Assembly: GCF_018143015.1 (NCBI RefSeq)
Contig: NC_054743.1
Span: 45,418,922-45,482,921 of the forward strand
Origin: Lytechinus variegatus
Lineage: Eukaryota; Echinodermata; Echinoidea; Temnopleuroida; Toxopneustidae
Length of the DNA stretch: 64,000 nt
Reading direction: 5' to 3'
The notes beneath the pieces were generated by a model. It was not told the DNA's origin, ran no database searches, and was given only the letters and a program-made list of their open reading frames with translations. The position numbers and the translations under genes were made by a program. Of the stretch, positions 24,166 through 35,047 are shown piece after piece. Numbering within the stretch: position 1 is the first letter of the stretch; every line of letters begins with the position of its first letter.

Positions 24166-25035
24166 AATATATATCTCACGAACTAAATAATGAGAGCGCG
24201 AACCACAAGCTTAAAATTTGTGATATTCCACCTGAAAACTGGACATTTTATATTTTTTGTAACCAGAAATAGAATGAGTTCCTCAATAAACAATACTTGA
24301 TGCGAGCGAGAAACGTGAGCGAAAATTTTCCGATTTTCCAACCTGAAAACTGGACATTCTAAGCATTCTTTTAAAAAAAATAGCTGGGAGAACAGTTTTC
24401 AGAACTGAAGTGGCTTCCCTGGGTAAATAATATCTATATCATTATTATCATTCTAGGCCTACATGAAATTTCCAAAAGTTTGAGCTCGTGATTCGCTCGC
24501 AACATCTCACAAGGATGCCCTTTTAACAGTAATTGACCAAAAAGGCGAATTTTACATCTTCAGATTTGATTTCTTCCCCCCAAACCGCTTGCTCGCTACG
24601 CTCGCAGAAATGAAACGTAAATATATAATTTATCAATCAGTGATCACTTAATTTTTTTGCTCAATTCAATTACTACAAAACACACAACCTCTTTACACAG
24701 ATGATAATCTCATGGTGAAAATATACTTTTGCACCAAATTGCCCCTATTGGCCCCTTTTTTTGGCTTTGCCCCCCTCCCTAGGAAAATATATTCCGCCGA
24801 CACTGTTTAAAACACGCATCGTCTTCATGGCTAACTGCAAAAAGTTCTTTAAATGTCCCCTTTAGATCAGGTCAGAGCTTATATATTTAAAATTTCTGTT
24901 TGCGATCTTGCTCGCAGTTATTATCTAAATTTAGTTACATAGGCATCTCGTTTTGAAGATCACAAACATATTGCCCATCATATAAAAAAAATATATAGCT
25001 CGCGCTCACATTATTTATAAAGGGTTTATTATGTT

Positions 25036-25151
25036 CAGTAGCGGACCGTGACCCGGAGGAGACAAAGCATTGGGGGAGGGCACTGCATTGTTTGTGAACA
25101 ATGCCGTGCCCCCCCCATGCTTTGTCTCCTCGGAGTCACGGTCCGCCACTG
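25036..25151. mobile_element. short palindromic hAT-like MITE inside E copy 1
   Basis: A 116-bp palindrome with ends CAGTAGCGGACCGTGAC and complement of CAGTGGCGGACCGTGAC, flanked by the exact 8-bp duplication ATTATGTT (25028-25035, 25152-25159). The corresponding place in E copy 2 (around 41732) is empty, so this insertion is younger than the split of the copies. Confidence 0.9.
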
Positions 25152-26605
25152 ATTATGTTATTACATATTTACTTTATTTTATAAGTATAAAGCTAATTAT
25201 TGACTGTTAGGACTACCCTTTCAAAGAAACAATCAAAAATCAACTTTAAGCTGCCGATCGAGGAAAATGTGGCTGAAAAAAATATTGCCCCCCCCCCATT
25301 TGACGAAAATTGGATCCGCCGGGAGGGAGGCAGGGGGCACTTGTACCCCAAAAATGAAATAAAAAACAGGAAAATGAATATTTTCCAAAATGGGAAAGTT
25401 CCTTTTTCAAAAATAAATATACCGTTTTTCGTGTTTTTCGAAATAAAATACTCTTTTTAAAGTATACAAGTTAAGTTTTCAGGCTGGAATATTGCAAATT
25501 TTCAGCTTGCGCTTCGCACTCTCATTCGATTGGTGAAATATGCATCCTAAAGAAGTCACTAAATGCTTTCTTTAACAGGTTCCTTTTCTGGTCAGTAAGT
25601 TTAAGCTGCGTTTTGCGCTCGTGTTAATTTTTTAGTTAGATGCACATCTATTTAATGACAGCAGAAATCTGCTCGGATTTTTAAAAACTTATTTTCATTT
25701 TTTATTGAAATACCCTAAAGTTTTAGCTTGTGATTCACGCTCGCAACACCTCGCCATTATGCCATTTTATGAATAATTGACCCCCCAAAATGTTTTACAA
25801 CTTCACCTTTAAATCATTACACTCTCTCCCGAAAAATAAAGCCTAAATAGGCCTATACGTTTTGCCATAAGAAATCACTTCAAAAAAGGTTTTTCTCTAC
25901 TTAATCACTATCAAACACACAATGACTTCAAGCAGATGATAATCTTAAGGGGAAAATATCACCAAAGTGTCCATTTTGACGTATGAGTTTCATTTTTTGG
26001 CTTTACCCCCCAAACGAAAATTCGTTCGGCCGCCCTTGCCTTCCCATCCTCATAACAATTGAACGGCAACAGTGTCCCCCGCCCCCCTCCCCTTGCCTCT
26101 GCCCCTGCTTTCCCGGTTTTCATTTTTCGGATTAACGAACCTTATTTTGTTTTCGGATTAACGAACCTTACTTCGTTTTCGGATTAACGAACCTTATTTC
26201 GTTTTCGGATTAACGAACCTTATTTCGTTTTCGGATTAACGAACCTTATTTCGTTTTCGGATTAACGAACCTTCGGAAAAACGAACCTTATTTCGTTTTC
26301 AGATCAATGAACCTTCGGAACAACGAACCTTATTTCGTTTTCGGATTAACGAACCTTCGGAACAACGAACCTTATTTCGTTTTCGGATTATCGAACCTTC
26401 GGAACAACGAACCTTATTTCGTTTTCGGATTATCGAACCTTCGGAATAACGAACCGTCGGAATAACGCCACAAATGTTCGGATTAACGAACCCTTTTTCG
26501 TTTTCGGATTAACGAACATCGAGGTATAGGCAATTTACGTGTTTCGGAATTACGAACCTTCGGAATTACGAAGCTTCGGACTTACGAAGTTTAACCGGAA
26601 ATCTC

Positions 26606-28422
26606 TCCCCAAAAGTAGGGGGACCAGGGGCTTATCCACGACTTTCCAAGGGGGGGGGGGACATTTCACCCGGGAAATTTAACCCAAAAAAATTATCACC
26701 CCAAATGTAAGGTTACTTCGTACAAAATAAATTTGAAAAGCAAAAATGAAGTTATCACTTTCAGTCGGGGGGGGGGGGGGGGGGAGCAGGAGCACACTTT
26801 GGAACAGAAACGATTAATGATCAATACTTCTTTACTGTTAATGCGTGGATTCATCTTTAAGTGCAGTGAGTTTTTTTATTTGCCCCTTTTTCATGATTTT
26901 GCATTCTCAAAATGCAAAATTTCTCCAGCGCTCAATCTAATCTTACAAGATTTTGGCCATGACAAATCCGTTAGCTTATTAAAAACGTTATAAGCCTGCA
27001 TGATAAGACTGGTTATAATACCTTTGTGAATTTTATGCTAGTTGCTACAAATGTCTTATGAATATGTTGATAACTTTGAGCATAAACCAATCAAAACATT
27101 CTTTGAATACACCGACGTGATGGGAGGGGGTCATACTATCTTGGCGTCTTTGTGGAAGCGGGGATAATTTGTACAAAGATACAGGTATACTCTCTTCTTC
27201 AGGTTAACAGTACGATGAGTTACTGACCAAATCAATGCAAATATTAAAGCAAACACAGCTAGGGAAGTTAGGACAGCAATACTTACCACACACTTTACAA
27301 TTTCACCTATTTGTAGGAGACACTTAATAATTCCATAACAATCTAATAAATATTTCAAATATGAATGTTGCATCACCTCCCAATACAATCTTTAAGATAA
27401 TTCAAATTTTTTTCCTTTCTGCAATATTCTTCTTTTAATTTTCACCATTGTGATATTTATTCGTTCTTGGATGTTTATATTGTGGCTGTAATGACCAATA
27501 ATCATTTCATTCATTATCACCCTTAGTCCCATAATAATGATTCTCCTTTTCATTCTCATGTCACCTCTGACCAGTGAGGAAATGAGTTTTCATTACACAA
27601 AATATTGACTGTCATACTTATTTAGTCTTCATATGTTTTCCCCTTTCTTCTGTAGTTTAATTTATTGATAATTTACCTTTATCATCCTCTGTAATATTCA
27701 CAACATTTTAAATGACTAAAACAACTTTCCAAGGCTCGCCCACTACGTTCCCTCGCTGGATTTCTCCCATAATTACACACCACTTGGAATACGGTTTTTG
27801 GTCATCATTCTATTCTCCAACTATTTAAAATTTGCTCGCTCGCACTTTGATATTCATATAGTTATATACTAACACCTTCACTACAATATAGCCATTGAAC
27901 AAAGTCATGATAGGCATGTAACTGAAAGATAGAAGTATGTAATGTACACAAAGTATATAAACACGTATACATTGCCCGTGATGTGCTAAATCGGACACAC
28001 CACTTGAAAAGGGTTTTGGGAATCATTTACAACTACTGAAAATTTGATCAATCGTTTCGCTCGCTCGCATATTGATATTAATTGTAAATCATTACATTAT
28101 AGCCATGATAGCCATGAAGACATCGTTATATGAAAATGGTAGTATTATGTACATATGTATCCTTATACATAACCCTTGGTGTGGGATGTCACTAAAATTT
28201 ATATTTTTTTATCATCCCCCACTACTTGGACCTCATTTACGCGAGTGAAGAATCAATTTCATAAATAAAACAGAAAAAGAAAATAATTCTAAACATTTAA
28301 AACAGATTTAAATATCAAGCACAATTTAGAAGCTACGTTAATTCATTGAGCGACTTTGGCCACATAAAGTATTTCATGGAGGCATTATTGATAAATCAGT
28401 TTTTTGCAGATTCAAAGAAATA
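26606..28422. other. intergenic or intronic stretch
   Basis: It begins with the continuation of the poly-G-rich repeat into which E copy 1 inserted (CAGGGGCTTATCC, 26628 on). Two diverged ~250-bp units with a CACCACTTG...CGCTCGCTCGCA pattern lie around 27770-28080. Apart from the small reading frame at 27131-27388 I see no gene. Confidence 0.5.
27131..27388 (-). CDS. hypothetical small ORF with one membrane segment
   Basis: An 85-codon frame with one strongly hydrophobic stretch, VVSIAVLTSLAVFALIFALI (residues about 34-53), followed by a basic tail (HRTVNLKKRVYLYLC). This is the pattern of a single-pass membrane protein with a short cytoplasmic tail. An AG precedes GTGAAATTG inside the frame, so it could be the last exon of a membrane-protein gene on the minus strand. 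I recognise no family and chance is a real alternative. Confidence 0.25.
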   Translation of the reverse strand: MYWEVMQHSYLKYLLDCYGIIKCLLQIGEIVKCVVSIAVLTSLAVFALIFALIWSVTHRTVNLKKRVYLYLCTNYPRFHKDAKIV

Positions 28423-29527
28423 ACAAGTGGAATGCCTCTGGCCGTCTCACCTGCATCACGCGGTTCAATATAGCAGCAGTGCTGACTTTGATTACTACTC
28501 TAACTCGCACAAGATGTTCAGTGATACATGGTTACTCTTATGTAAAACTTTTTATGAACAAGACCAATAAACTTACAGAGATATGATGGTTATTCAACAA
28601 AAAACCCCAACATGGCCAAAGTTCATTGACCTTACATGACCTTTAACCTTGATCATGTGACCTGAAACTTGAACAGGATGTTTAGTGACACTTGATTACT
28701 CCTATGTACAAGTTTCATGAATCAGATCCATAAACTTTCAAAGTTATGATGGTAATTCAACAGATACACCCAATTCGGCCAAAGTTCATTGACCTTTGAC
28801 CTTGGTCATGTGACCTGAAACGCGCACAGGATGTTCAGTGATACTTGATTACTCTAATGTCCATTTTTAATGTACTAGACCAATAAACTTTCAAAGTTAT
28901 GACGGTAATTCAACAGATACCCCTTATTCAGCCAAAGTTCATTGACCCTAAATGACCCTTGACCTTAATCATGAGACCTAAAACTTGCACAAAATTTTAA
29001 GTGATGCTTGATTACTATTATGTCCAAGTTTCATAAATCAGTTCCATAAAATTTCAAAGTATGATGGGAATTCAACATATACCCCCAATTCGGCCAAAGT
29101 TCATTGACCCTAAATGACCTTTGACCTTGGTTATGTGACGTGAAACTCATGCAGGATGTTCAGTGATACTTGGTTAACCTTATGTTCAAGTTTCATGAAC
29201 TAGGTCCATATATTTTCTAAGTTATGATGACATTTCAAAAACTTAACCTCAGGTTAAGATTTCGATGTTGAATCCTCCAACATGGTATAAGTTCATTGGC
29301 CCTAAATGACCTTTGACCTTGGTCATGTGACATGAAACTCTTATAGGATGTTTAGTAATACTTGATCAACCTTTTGGCAAAGTTTTATTAACTAGGTCTA
29401 TATACTTTTTAAGTTATGACGTCATTTCAAAAACTTAACCTCAGGTTAAGATTTGATGTTGACGCCGCCGCCGCCGTCGGAAAAGCGGCGCCTATAGTCT
29501 CACTTTGCTTCGCAGGTGAGACAAAAA
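28423..29527 (+). mobile_element. TGACCTTTGACCT-repeat element, copy 2
   Basis: Full-length form, with both the ACAAGTGGAATGCCTCTGG start and the GTCTCAC...GTGAGACAAAAA end. Inside are six or seven diverged ~155-bp units with AAGTTCATTGACC and TGACCTTTGACCTT. A GCCGCCGCCGTCGG block precedes the end hairpin. It sits in the intron just downstream (minus sense) of the LRR exon 29761-29925. No coding region. Confidence 0.85.
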
Positions 29528-29760
29528 TGAAAAGAGAAACAATTATGGAATGATTCCTGAATTTTCTTTGGTAAGGACCTGTTGACTATTGACTATTAAA
29601 TGACAATTGATTTTAATAACAATTCAAGAAAAGATTAATTGCAAAGTGAAACTGGCAATTTTAGTTTGTATGAGGCATCGCATCATCAAGAGACAATTTT
29701 AAGAGCATTATGGTTTCATTGCTGACTATTTACATATAATGACCTCTTACTATATATTAC

Positions 29761-29925
29761 CTTTGTAGTTGTTGCCATCGATGATGCTGTTGAGTAGAAG
29801 TCATCATGATACTGACCGTAGAGTGTGAGCTTCTCTAGATGATTCATCTTACAGATGAACTGAGCGAGATCACGCGATGCAAACGGACGTTCACTGAGAT
29901 CCTCATTGAGAAAAAGAGTCTCAAT
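29761..29925 (-). CDS. NLR-like LRR exon, well preserved
   Basis: A 165-bp phase-0 exon bounded by acceptor TTATCAG (29926) and donor GTAATATA (29760). It encodes IETLFLNEDLSERPFASRD, LAQFICKMNHLEKLTLYG, QYHDDFYSTASSMATTTK: two LRR-type strands (LFLNEDLS and LEKLTLYG) with a conserved spacer. No stop or frameshift. The nearly identical truncated exon at 32918-33006 and its shared downstream intron show local duplication of exon plus intron. The family is inferred from the repeated unit, which resembles LRR exons of echinoid NLRs. Confidence 0.65.
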
Positions 29926-30089
29926 CTGATAAGATAGTAACATGAAAATGAATTCAAAATTACTTTACAATCCTACACTTCAGTGTGTATTGAAATCATA
30001 TTAACCTTATAAATCATTAATTTGAACAGCACAATAAGACACTAAGTTGTATGACAGTATTCATGGTAAAACAGCTATGGAATATACAA

Positions 30090-31369
30090 ACAAGTGGAAT
30101 GCCTCTGGCCGTCTCACCTGCATCACGCGGTTCAAGATAGCAGCAGTGCTGACTTTGAAAACTACTCTAACTCGCACAAGATGTTCAGTGATACATGGTT
30201 ACTCTTATGTCCTCTTTTTATGAACTAGACCAATAAACTTACAGAGATATGATGGTTATTCAACAAAAAACCCCAACATGGCCAAAGTTCATTGACCTTA
30301 CATGACCTTTGACCTTGATCATGTGACCTGAAACTGGAATAGGATGTTCAGTGATACTTGATTACTCTTATGTACAAGTTTCATGAATCAGATCCATAAA
30401 CTTTCAAAGTTATGATGGTAATTCAACAGATACACCCAATTCGGCTAAAGTTCATTGACCTTTGACCTTGGACATGTGACCTGAAACACGCACAGGATGT
30501 TCAGTGATACTTGATTACTCTAATGTCCAAGTTTAATGAACTAGACCAATAAACTTTCAAAGTTATGATGGTAATTCAACAGATACCCCCGATTCGGCCA
30601 AAGTTCATTGACCCTAAATGACCTTTGACCTTAATCATGAGACCTGAAACTTGCACAAAATAATCAGTGATGCTTGATTACTATTATGTCCAAGTTTCAT
30701 GAATCAGATCCATAAACTTTCAAAGTTATGATGGGAATTCAACAGATATCCCCAATTCGGCCAAAGTTCATTGACCCTAAATGACCTTTGACCTTGATCA
30801 TGTGACCTGAAACTTGCACAAAATGTTCAGTGATGCTTGATTACTATTATGTCCAAGTTTCATGAATATGATCCATAAACTTTCAAAGCTATGATGGGAA
30901 TTCAACAGATATCCCCAATTCGGCCAAAGTTCATTGACCCTAAATGACCTTTGACCTTGGTCATGTGACGTGAAACTCATGCAGGATGTTCAGTGATACT
31001 TGATTAACCTTATGTCCAAGTTTCATGAACTAGGTCCATATATTTTCTAAGTTATGATGACATTTCAAAAACTTAACCTCAGGTTAAGATTTCGATGTTG
31101 ATTCCTCCAACATGGTCTAAGATCATTGACCCTAAATGACCTTTGACCTTGGTCATGTGACATGAAACTCTAATAGGATAATCAGTAATACTTGATTAAC
31201 CTTATGGCCAAGTTTTATTAACTAGGTCCATATACTTTCTAAGTTATGATGTCATTTCAAAAACTTAACCTCAGGTTAAGATTTGATGTTGACGCCGCCG
31301 CCGCCGTCGTCGCCGCCGTCGGAAAAGCGGCGCCTATAGTCTCACTTTGCTTCGCAGGTGAGACAAAAA
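30090..31369 (+). mobile_element. TGACCTTTGACCT-repeat element, copy 3
   Basis: The longest copy (1.28 kb). Same start and terminal hairpin as copies 1 and 2, with about eight ~155-bp units. Near the end are two ACTTAACCTCAGGTTAAGA blocks, themselves short palindromes, and a CGCCGCCGCCGTCG run. It lies in the intron between LRR exons 29761-29925 and 32918-33006. No coding region. Confidence 0.85.
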
Positions 31370-31910
31370 CGACAAAATCAACAAAAATGAAAAAAAATAG
31401 ATTCCTTTATGCGTGTTTCCTACAACATCATACCCCTCATTTGGGAAATTATCATCCCGTTTATTAACTGAAAATAGAAGTAGAAATAAAAAAAAATTGT
31501 TAAAAGCTGTTGCACACGGCTCATTTCGCATTGCAGCATCATGCAATTGCTGTGTACAAAAAGCAAACCGTCCCCAGAGTTAAAAAAGAAACTTTTAAAA
31601 TATCTTTTGCCATGTTTATATCTTTTGACAGATATTTCTCACTATTGAATTTAAAACAATAGAGAATTGCAAATTGCAAGCGGTTTATCATACAAAATAT
31701 AATCAATATGCTTTTATGTCTTAACCGTTACATAAAATGTTCATATTGCATTATAATAAATAAGAAAATGAAACATTTAGTATCCCATAATTAGTAACCA
31801 TCTGGAATAAAATTATTGGAAATGGTTTTTTGATTGATTTGAGTAGGTATGGGTGTCAACATTTACCAAAAAAAAAGTTAGGAAGAATACGGGTTGGGGA
31901 AAGTGCTTTT

Positions 31911-32340
31911 TTTCAAGGTCAAAGGTCAATGACCTTTTTAAATATACTGTATCATGGTATCTCCCAGATAAAATATTACAGGTTGGTGATCATGGTGTCA
32001 AAATGCAGATTCTTACAAGAAGATCAAATAAAATCAAATCAAGTACGTACAATGCTCATTCACTGATGAAATTCAAGGTCAAAGCCTTTCAAAGGTCAGT
32101 GACCCTTTTTTACATTATATACCATATACGATATAATGGTATCTCTGAGATGAAAAGGCACAGGTTGGTGATCTTGGTGTCAAAATGCAGAGGTTCTTAC
32201 AGGAAGATCAAATAAAATGAAATTAAGTCCCCAGAATGCACATTAAACAAAAAAAAATTAAAGGTCAAAGCCTTTCAAAGGTCATTGACCTTTTTAAAAT
32301 TATATACCATATACGGTATAATGGTATATCTGAGAGATAC
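31911..32340 (+). repeat. second AGGTCAAAGGTCA-bearing tandem array
   Basis: Three diverged ~175-bp units beginning at about 31911, 32071 and 32259. Each has TCAAGGTCAAAG, AAAGGTCA(A/G)TGACC, an ATGGTATCTC block and GGTGTCAAAATGCAGA. The first carries a perfect AGGTCAAAGGTCA. It is a different sequence from the ~155-bp family but shares the same core half-sites in the opposite orientation. Confidence 0.75.
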
Positions 32341-32885
32341 CATGTGATACTTGATTACTCTTACGTCCAAGATTTATGAACTAGACCAACATATGAATCA
32401 GATCCCAAAACCTTTAAAGTTTTGATTGTAATTCAACAGATACCCCCAAATCGGCCAAAGTTCATTGACCCTAAATGACCTTTGACCTTGGTTATGTGAC
32501 ATGAAACTCACGCAGGATATTTAGTGATACATGATTGACCTTATGTCCAAGTTTAATGAACTAGGTCGATATATTTTCTAAGTTTTGATGACATTTCAAA
32601 AACTTAACCTCAGGTTCAGATTTTGATGTTGATTCCCCCAACATGGTTTGAGTTCATTGACCCTAAATGACCTTTGACCTTAGTCATGTGACATGAAACT
32701 CTGATAGGAATTTAAGTAATACCTGATTAACCCTATGGCCAAGTTTTATGAACTAGGTCCATATACTTTTTAAGTTAGGATGTCATTTCAAAAACTTAAC
32801 CTCAGGTTAAGATTTGATGTTGACGCCGCCGCCGTCGGAAAAGCGGCGCCTATAGTCTCACTCTGCTATGCAGGTGAGACAAAAA
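32341..32885 (+). mobile_element. TGACCTTTGACCT-repeat element, copy 4, 5' truncated
   Basis: The start is missing and the body joins the array at 31911-32340. The rest follows the full copies through to GTCTCACTCTGCTATGCAGG and the GTGAGACAAAAA end. Its right end lies against the broken LRR exon 32918-33006, so its insertion, or a deletion next to it, removed the rest of that exon. Confidence 0.8.
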
Positions 32886-32917
32886 CATTCATCAAAAACA
32901 AACAATCATCATTCTTC

Positions 32918-33006
32918 AGATGATTCATCTTACAGATGAACTGAGGGAAATCACGTGATGCAGACGGACGTTCACTGAGATCCTCTTTGAGAACAAGAGT
33001 CTCAAT
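32918..33006 (-). pseudogene. truncated NLR-like LRR exon
   Basis: From acceptor TTATCAG (33007) the exon reads IETLVLKEDLSERPSASRD, FPQFICKMNHLK and then runs into repeat sequence, losing the YHDDFYS half and the donor. It is a close copy of exon 29761-29925; the first ~35 bp of the following intron also match (CTGATAA.ATAGTAACATG). It is the last host sequence before the 23.6-kb insertion stack. Confidence 0.75.
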
Positions 33007-33042
33007 CTGATAAAATAGTAACATGAAAATTAATTCAAAATT

Positions 33043-34763
33043 TGTTTAACAAATTTTTGGCGTTACTCCTATTTGTTAGAGATTAATATGCTCGATCTGT
33101 AATGAAAATCATAAGATCAGTATGCTCGATCTGTATGAAAATCGAAAATCATAAGCCAGAAAAAATTGGAACCAGTGGCGTAGCTAGGATTTTTTTCCCG
33201 GGGGGGGGGGTCCTTGCTTTTTCAGGGGGGGGGGTTGCACCGGCCATTTTCCGGTGTGTGACTATGTGTCCACAAGGACACATAGATCCGGATCCGACTT
33301 TCGCCAATAGGGGACCAGGCCAGAAATATATATATATATATATAAATATATATATCAGTCACTTCTTAGTTTTATTCTTATAAAACAACATAAACATAAA
33401 ATAATCTCATAAGCCTTATAAAAAGTGTGAGCGCGAAGCGCGAGCGAATTTTTTTTTACTTTAATGCATTTTTCCTGAAAATTTAATTTTCTGGGCAATG
33501 TTATGTGTGATCCTGAACAAGATTCGTATGTACCCGCAAGCGCGAACAGAAATCTTAATCAACTGTTCTAGCGAAAAGGAACCTGCTAAGGACTGCTTAC
33601 AGTTCAATAATGCGAGCGCGAAGTGCGAGCAAATTTTTTTTTGACATTCCGACCTAAAAAAGGTAATTCTAAGCACTTTTTGTATTAATTAATGGGATAG
33701 GTATGTAACTAAACAATTGATGCGAGCGCGAAGCGCAAGAGGAAGAAAATTGAGATTTTAGACCTAAAAGCGGGAAACTCTATTAATATTTTGTAAGTCA
33801 TAAATAGGATATAGTCAATTGGGTATCATTAATAATGCGATCGTGAAGCGTGAGCAGACAATTATTGATATTCTGATGTAAAACTGGATATATAAAGAAC
33901 ATGCAGGCTATCGCGCATGTTTTATATTTAGACCTAAAATCTGGGCTTTCTGAACACATTTGTTTAATGGAACATTATGGAATACACGTAGACAATATAA
34001 ACTTGGCAAATCAAACAATGTGACCACGCAGCGTGAGCTTAAAATGCTGATATGTAGACCATAAAACGGACATTTTACAGAGCACCTTAATTTGTAAATG
34101 AAAAAAAATAATGAAAGCTCGATGTCCGAGTTAAAATATGTTTTGCATATTGACTTCAAAACTTGCTCCACATCAGCCTATTGAGCAAAATATGAATCCC
34201 TTGAACAGGCAATTATGGCGCGAAGTGCCAGCAAAAATTCTATATAGTAACATGAAAATATTTTTTTAATTGCAAGTCTTCCCCTCACATTATTCCATTC
34301 ACTCGTCTTCCTCCTCTTCTTTTTTGTTCTGTCTTTTTTTCTTCTTTTCTTTTTTCTTTCTTCTTTCTCCCTTTTTTTCTTTTCTTTTTGTTTTGCTCTG
34401 CCAATTTTTTCTGGGGGGGCACACCAAATCTCAGGGGGCACGTGCCCCCCCGGCCCCCCCCCGTAGCTACGCCACTGATTCGAACCTGCCATCTACTGCT
34501 TTCCGGGCAGCGACTCAACCACCAGGCTATTCTGGTTCACGGCTAAGCTACGATGAACTGGAATTCAAATACCCTCGGTCCTCTTCTTTCTGACTCATTA
34601 CTATTCAAATGCCGTCCGCCGTGGACAATAGATAGTAAATTAGGAGGCTTTTATAGGAGGAAATTATAATTTGTTTAACAAATTTTCGGCATTACTCCTA
34701 TTTGTTTAAGATCAGTATGCTCGATCTGTAATGAAAAACATAATACCGAGGGTATTTGAATTC
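33043..34763 (-). repeat. tRNA-derived SINE pieces, minus strand
   Basis: Read on the minus strand, 34556-34478 is a tRNA-like head: A-box-like TGGTTGAGTCG (about 34521-34511) and B-box-like GGTTCGAAT (34486-34478), the internal RNA polymerase III promoter. The body continues after a later hAT-like insertion at 33172 down to 33043 and ends AAATTTGTTAAACA. A second copy of the SINE body (34735-34668, sharing GATCGAGCATACTGATCTT and CAAATAGGAGTAA) lies upstream. An inverted pair ACCGAGGGTATTTGAATTCC occurs at 34763-34744 and, reversed, at 34559-34578. Confidence 0.65.
33173..34477. mobile_element. hAT-like non-autonomous element in the SINE
   Basis: Starts CAGTGGCGTAGCTA and ends GTAGCTACGCCACTG, with 8-bp duplications ATTGGAAC (33165-33172) and ATTCGAAC (34478-34485, one mismatch). 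Length 1305 bp. Internal units of ~140 bp carry GCGAGCGCGAAGCGCGAGC-type motifs; a pyrimidine-rich tract lies at 34270-34410. No coding region. It landed next to the SINE B box. Confidence 0.9.
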
Positions 34764-34977
34764 CAGGGGGGCACTATTTTCTTCTTGTCTTGTTCGGTCA
34801 CGACCAACATAGCAGCAAGGAAAAACCGTCCTTTTGGATATATTCTGGAACTTGATTAATTTTGGAATATATGATTTTTGGACAACTATAGTCGAGGTAT
34901 GTGAAAGATTTTAGAAATATTATCGAAGATTAACTCGTCAGTAACATTTATAACTTTTGCTCATTTGTACTTTGAAT

Positions 34978-35047
34978 ATGGCGGCTAGAGACGCCGTACG
35001 TGACACGTATTCTGAGAAAACTGATTACGTCACAGCACAGGAACGGA
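34978..35047 (+). pseudogene. Tx1-like LINE ORF1, N-terminal piece
   Basis: ATG at 34978 opens MAARDAVRDTYSEKTDYVT, which continues in the same frame, across the hAT-like element, at 37383 (after one copy of the 8-bp duplication GGAACGGA). The upstream 210 bp is AT-rich with no ATG in frame, fitting a LINE 5' region. Confidence 0.75.

Larger units (their letters stand above)
23211..26596 (+). mobile_element. foldback transposon E, copy 1
   Basis: Flanked by the exact 9-bp duplication GGAAATCTC (23202-23210, 26597-26605). The left arm (23211-23646) and right arm (26125-26596) are inverted relative to each other and consist of repeated GGTTCGTTAATCCGAAAAC and GGTTCGTAATTCCGAA units. The unique ends are CGCATACATTCG at the left and, reversed, GGTTAAACTTCG at the right. 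The interior (23650-26120) is gene-free, with GCGAGCG...GAAGCGC motifs and poly-G/C tracts. A second full copy in opposite orientation lies at 38055-43596 and an armless partial copy at 56937-57720. A 9-bp duplication is typical of Mutator-like elements, but no transposase is present, so the class is inference. Confidence 0.9.

Noticed and set aside
26125-26596. CRISPR-like regular repeats
   Set aside because: The units are contiguous and diverged, without unique spacers, and form inverted arms of a eukaryotic transposon.
34478-34550. Stand-alone tRNA gene
   Set aside because: Only A- and B-box-like sequence and partial similarity are present; no proper cloverleaf can be drawn, and a SINE body follows.
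34270-34593. Plus-strand frame with Phe/Ser-rich and Pro-rich protein
   Set aside because: It arises from a pyrimidine tract and poly-C of a hAT-like element; the same happens at 57614-57871 and 60004-60201.
34764-34977. Host promoter upstream of ATG 34978
   Set aside because: The frame continues into LINE ORF1 zinc-knuckle sequence, so this is the LINE 5' region.
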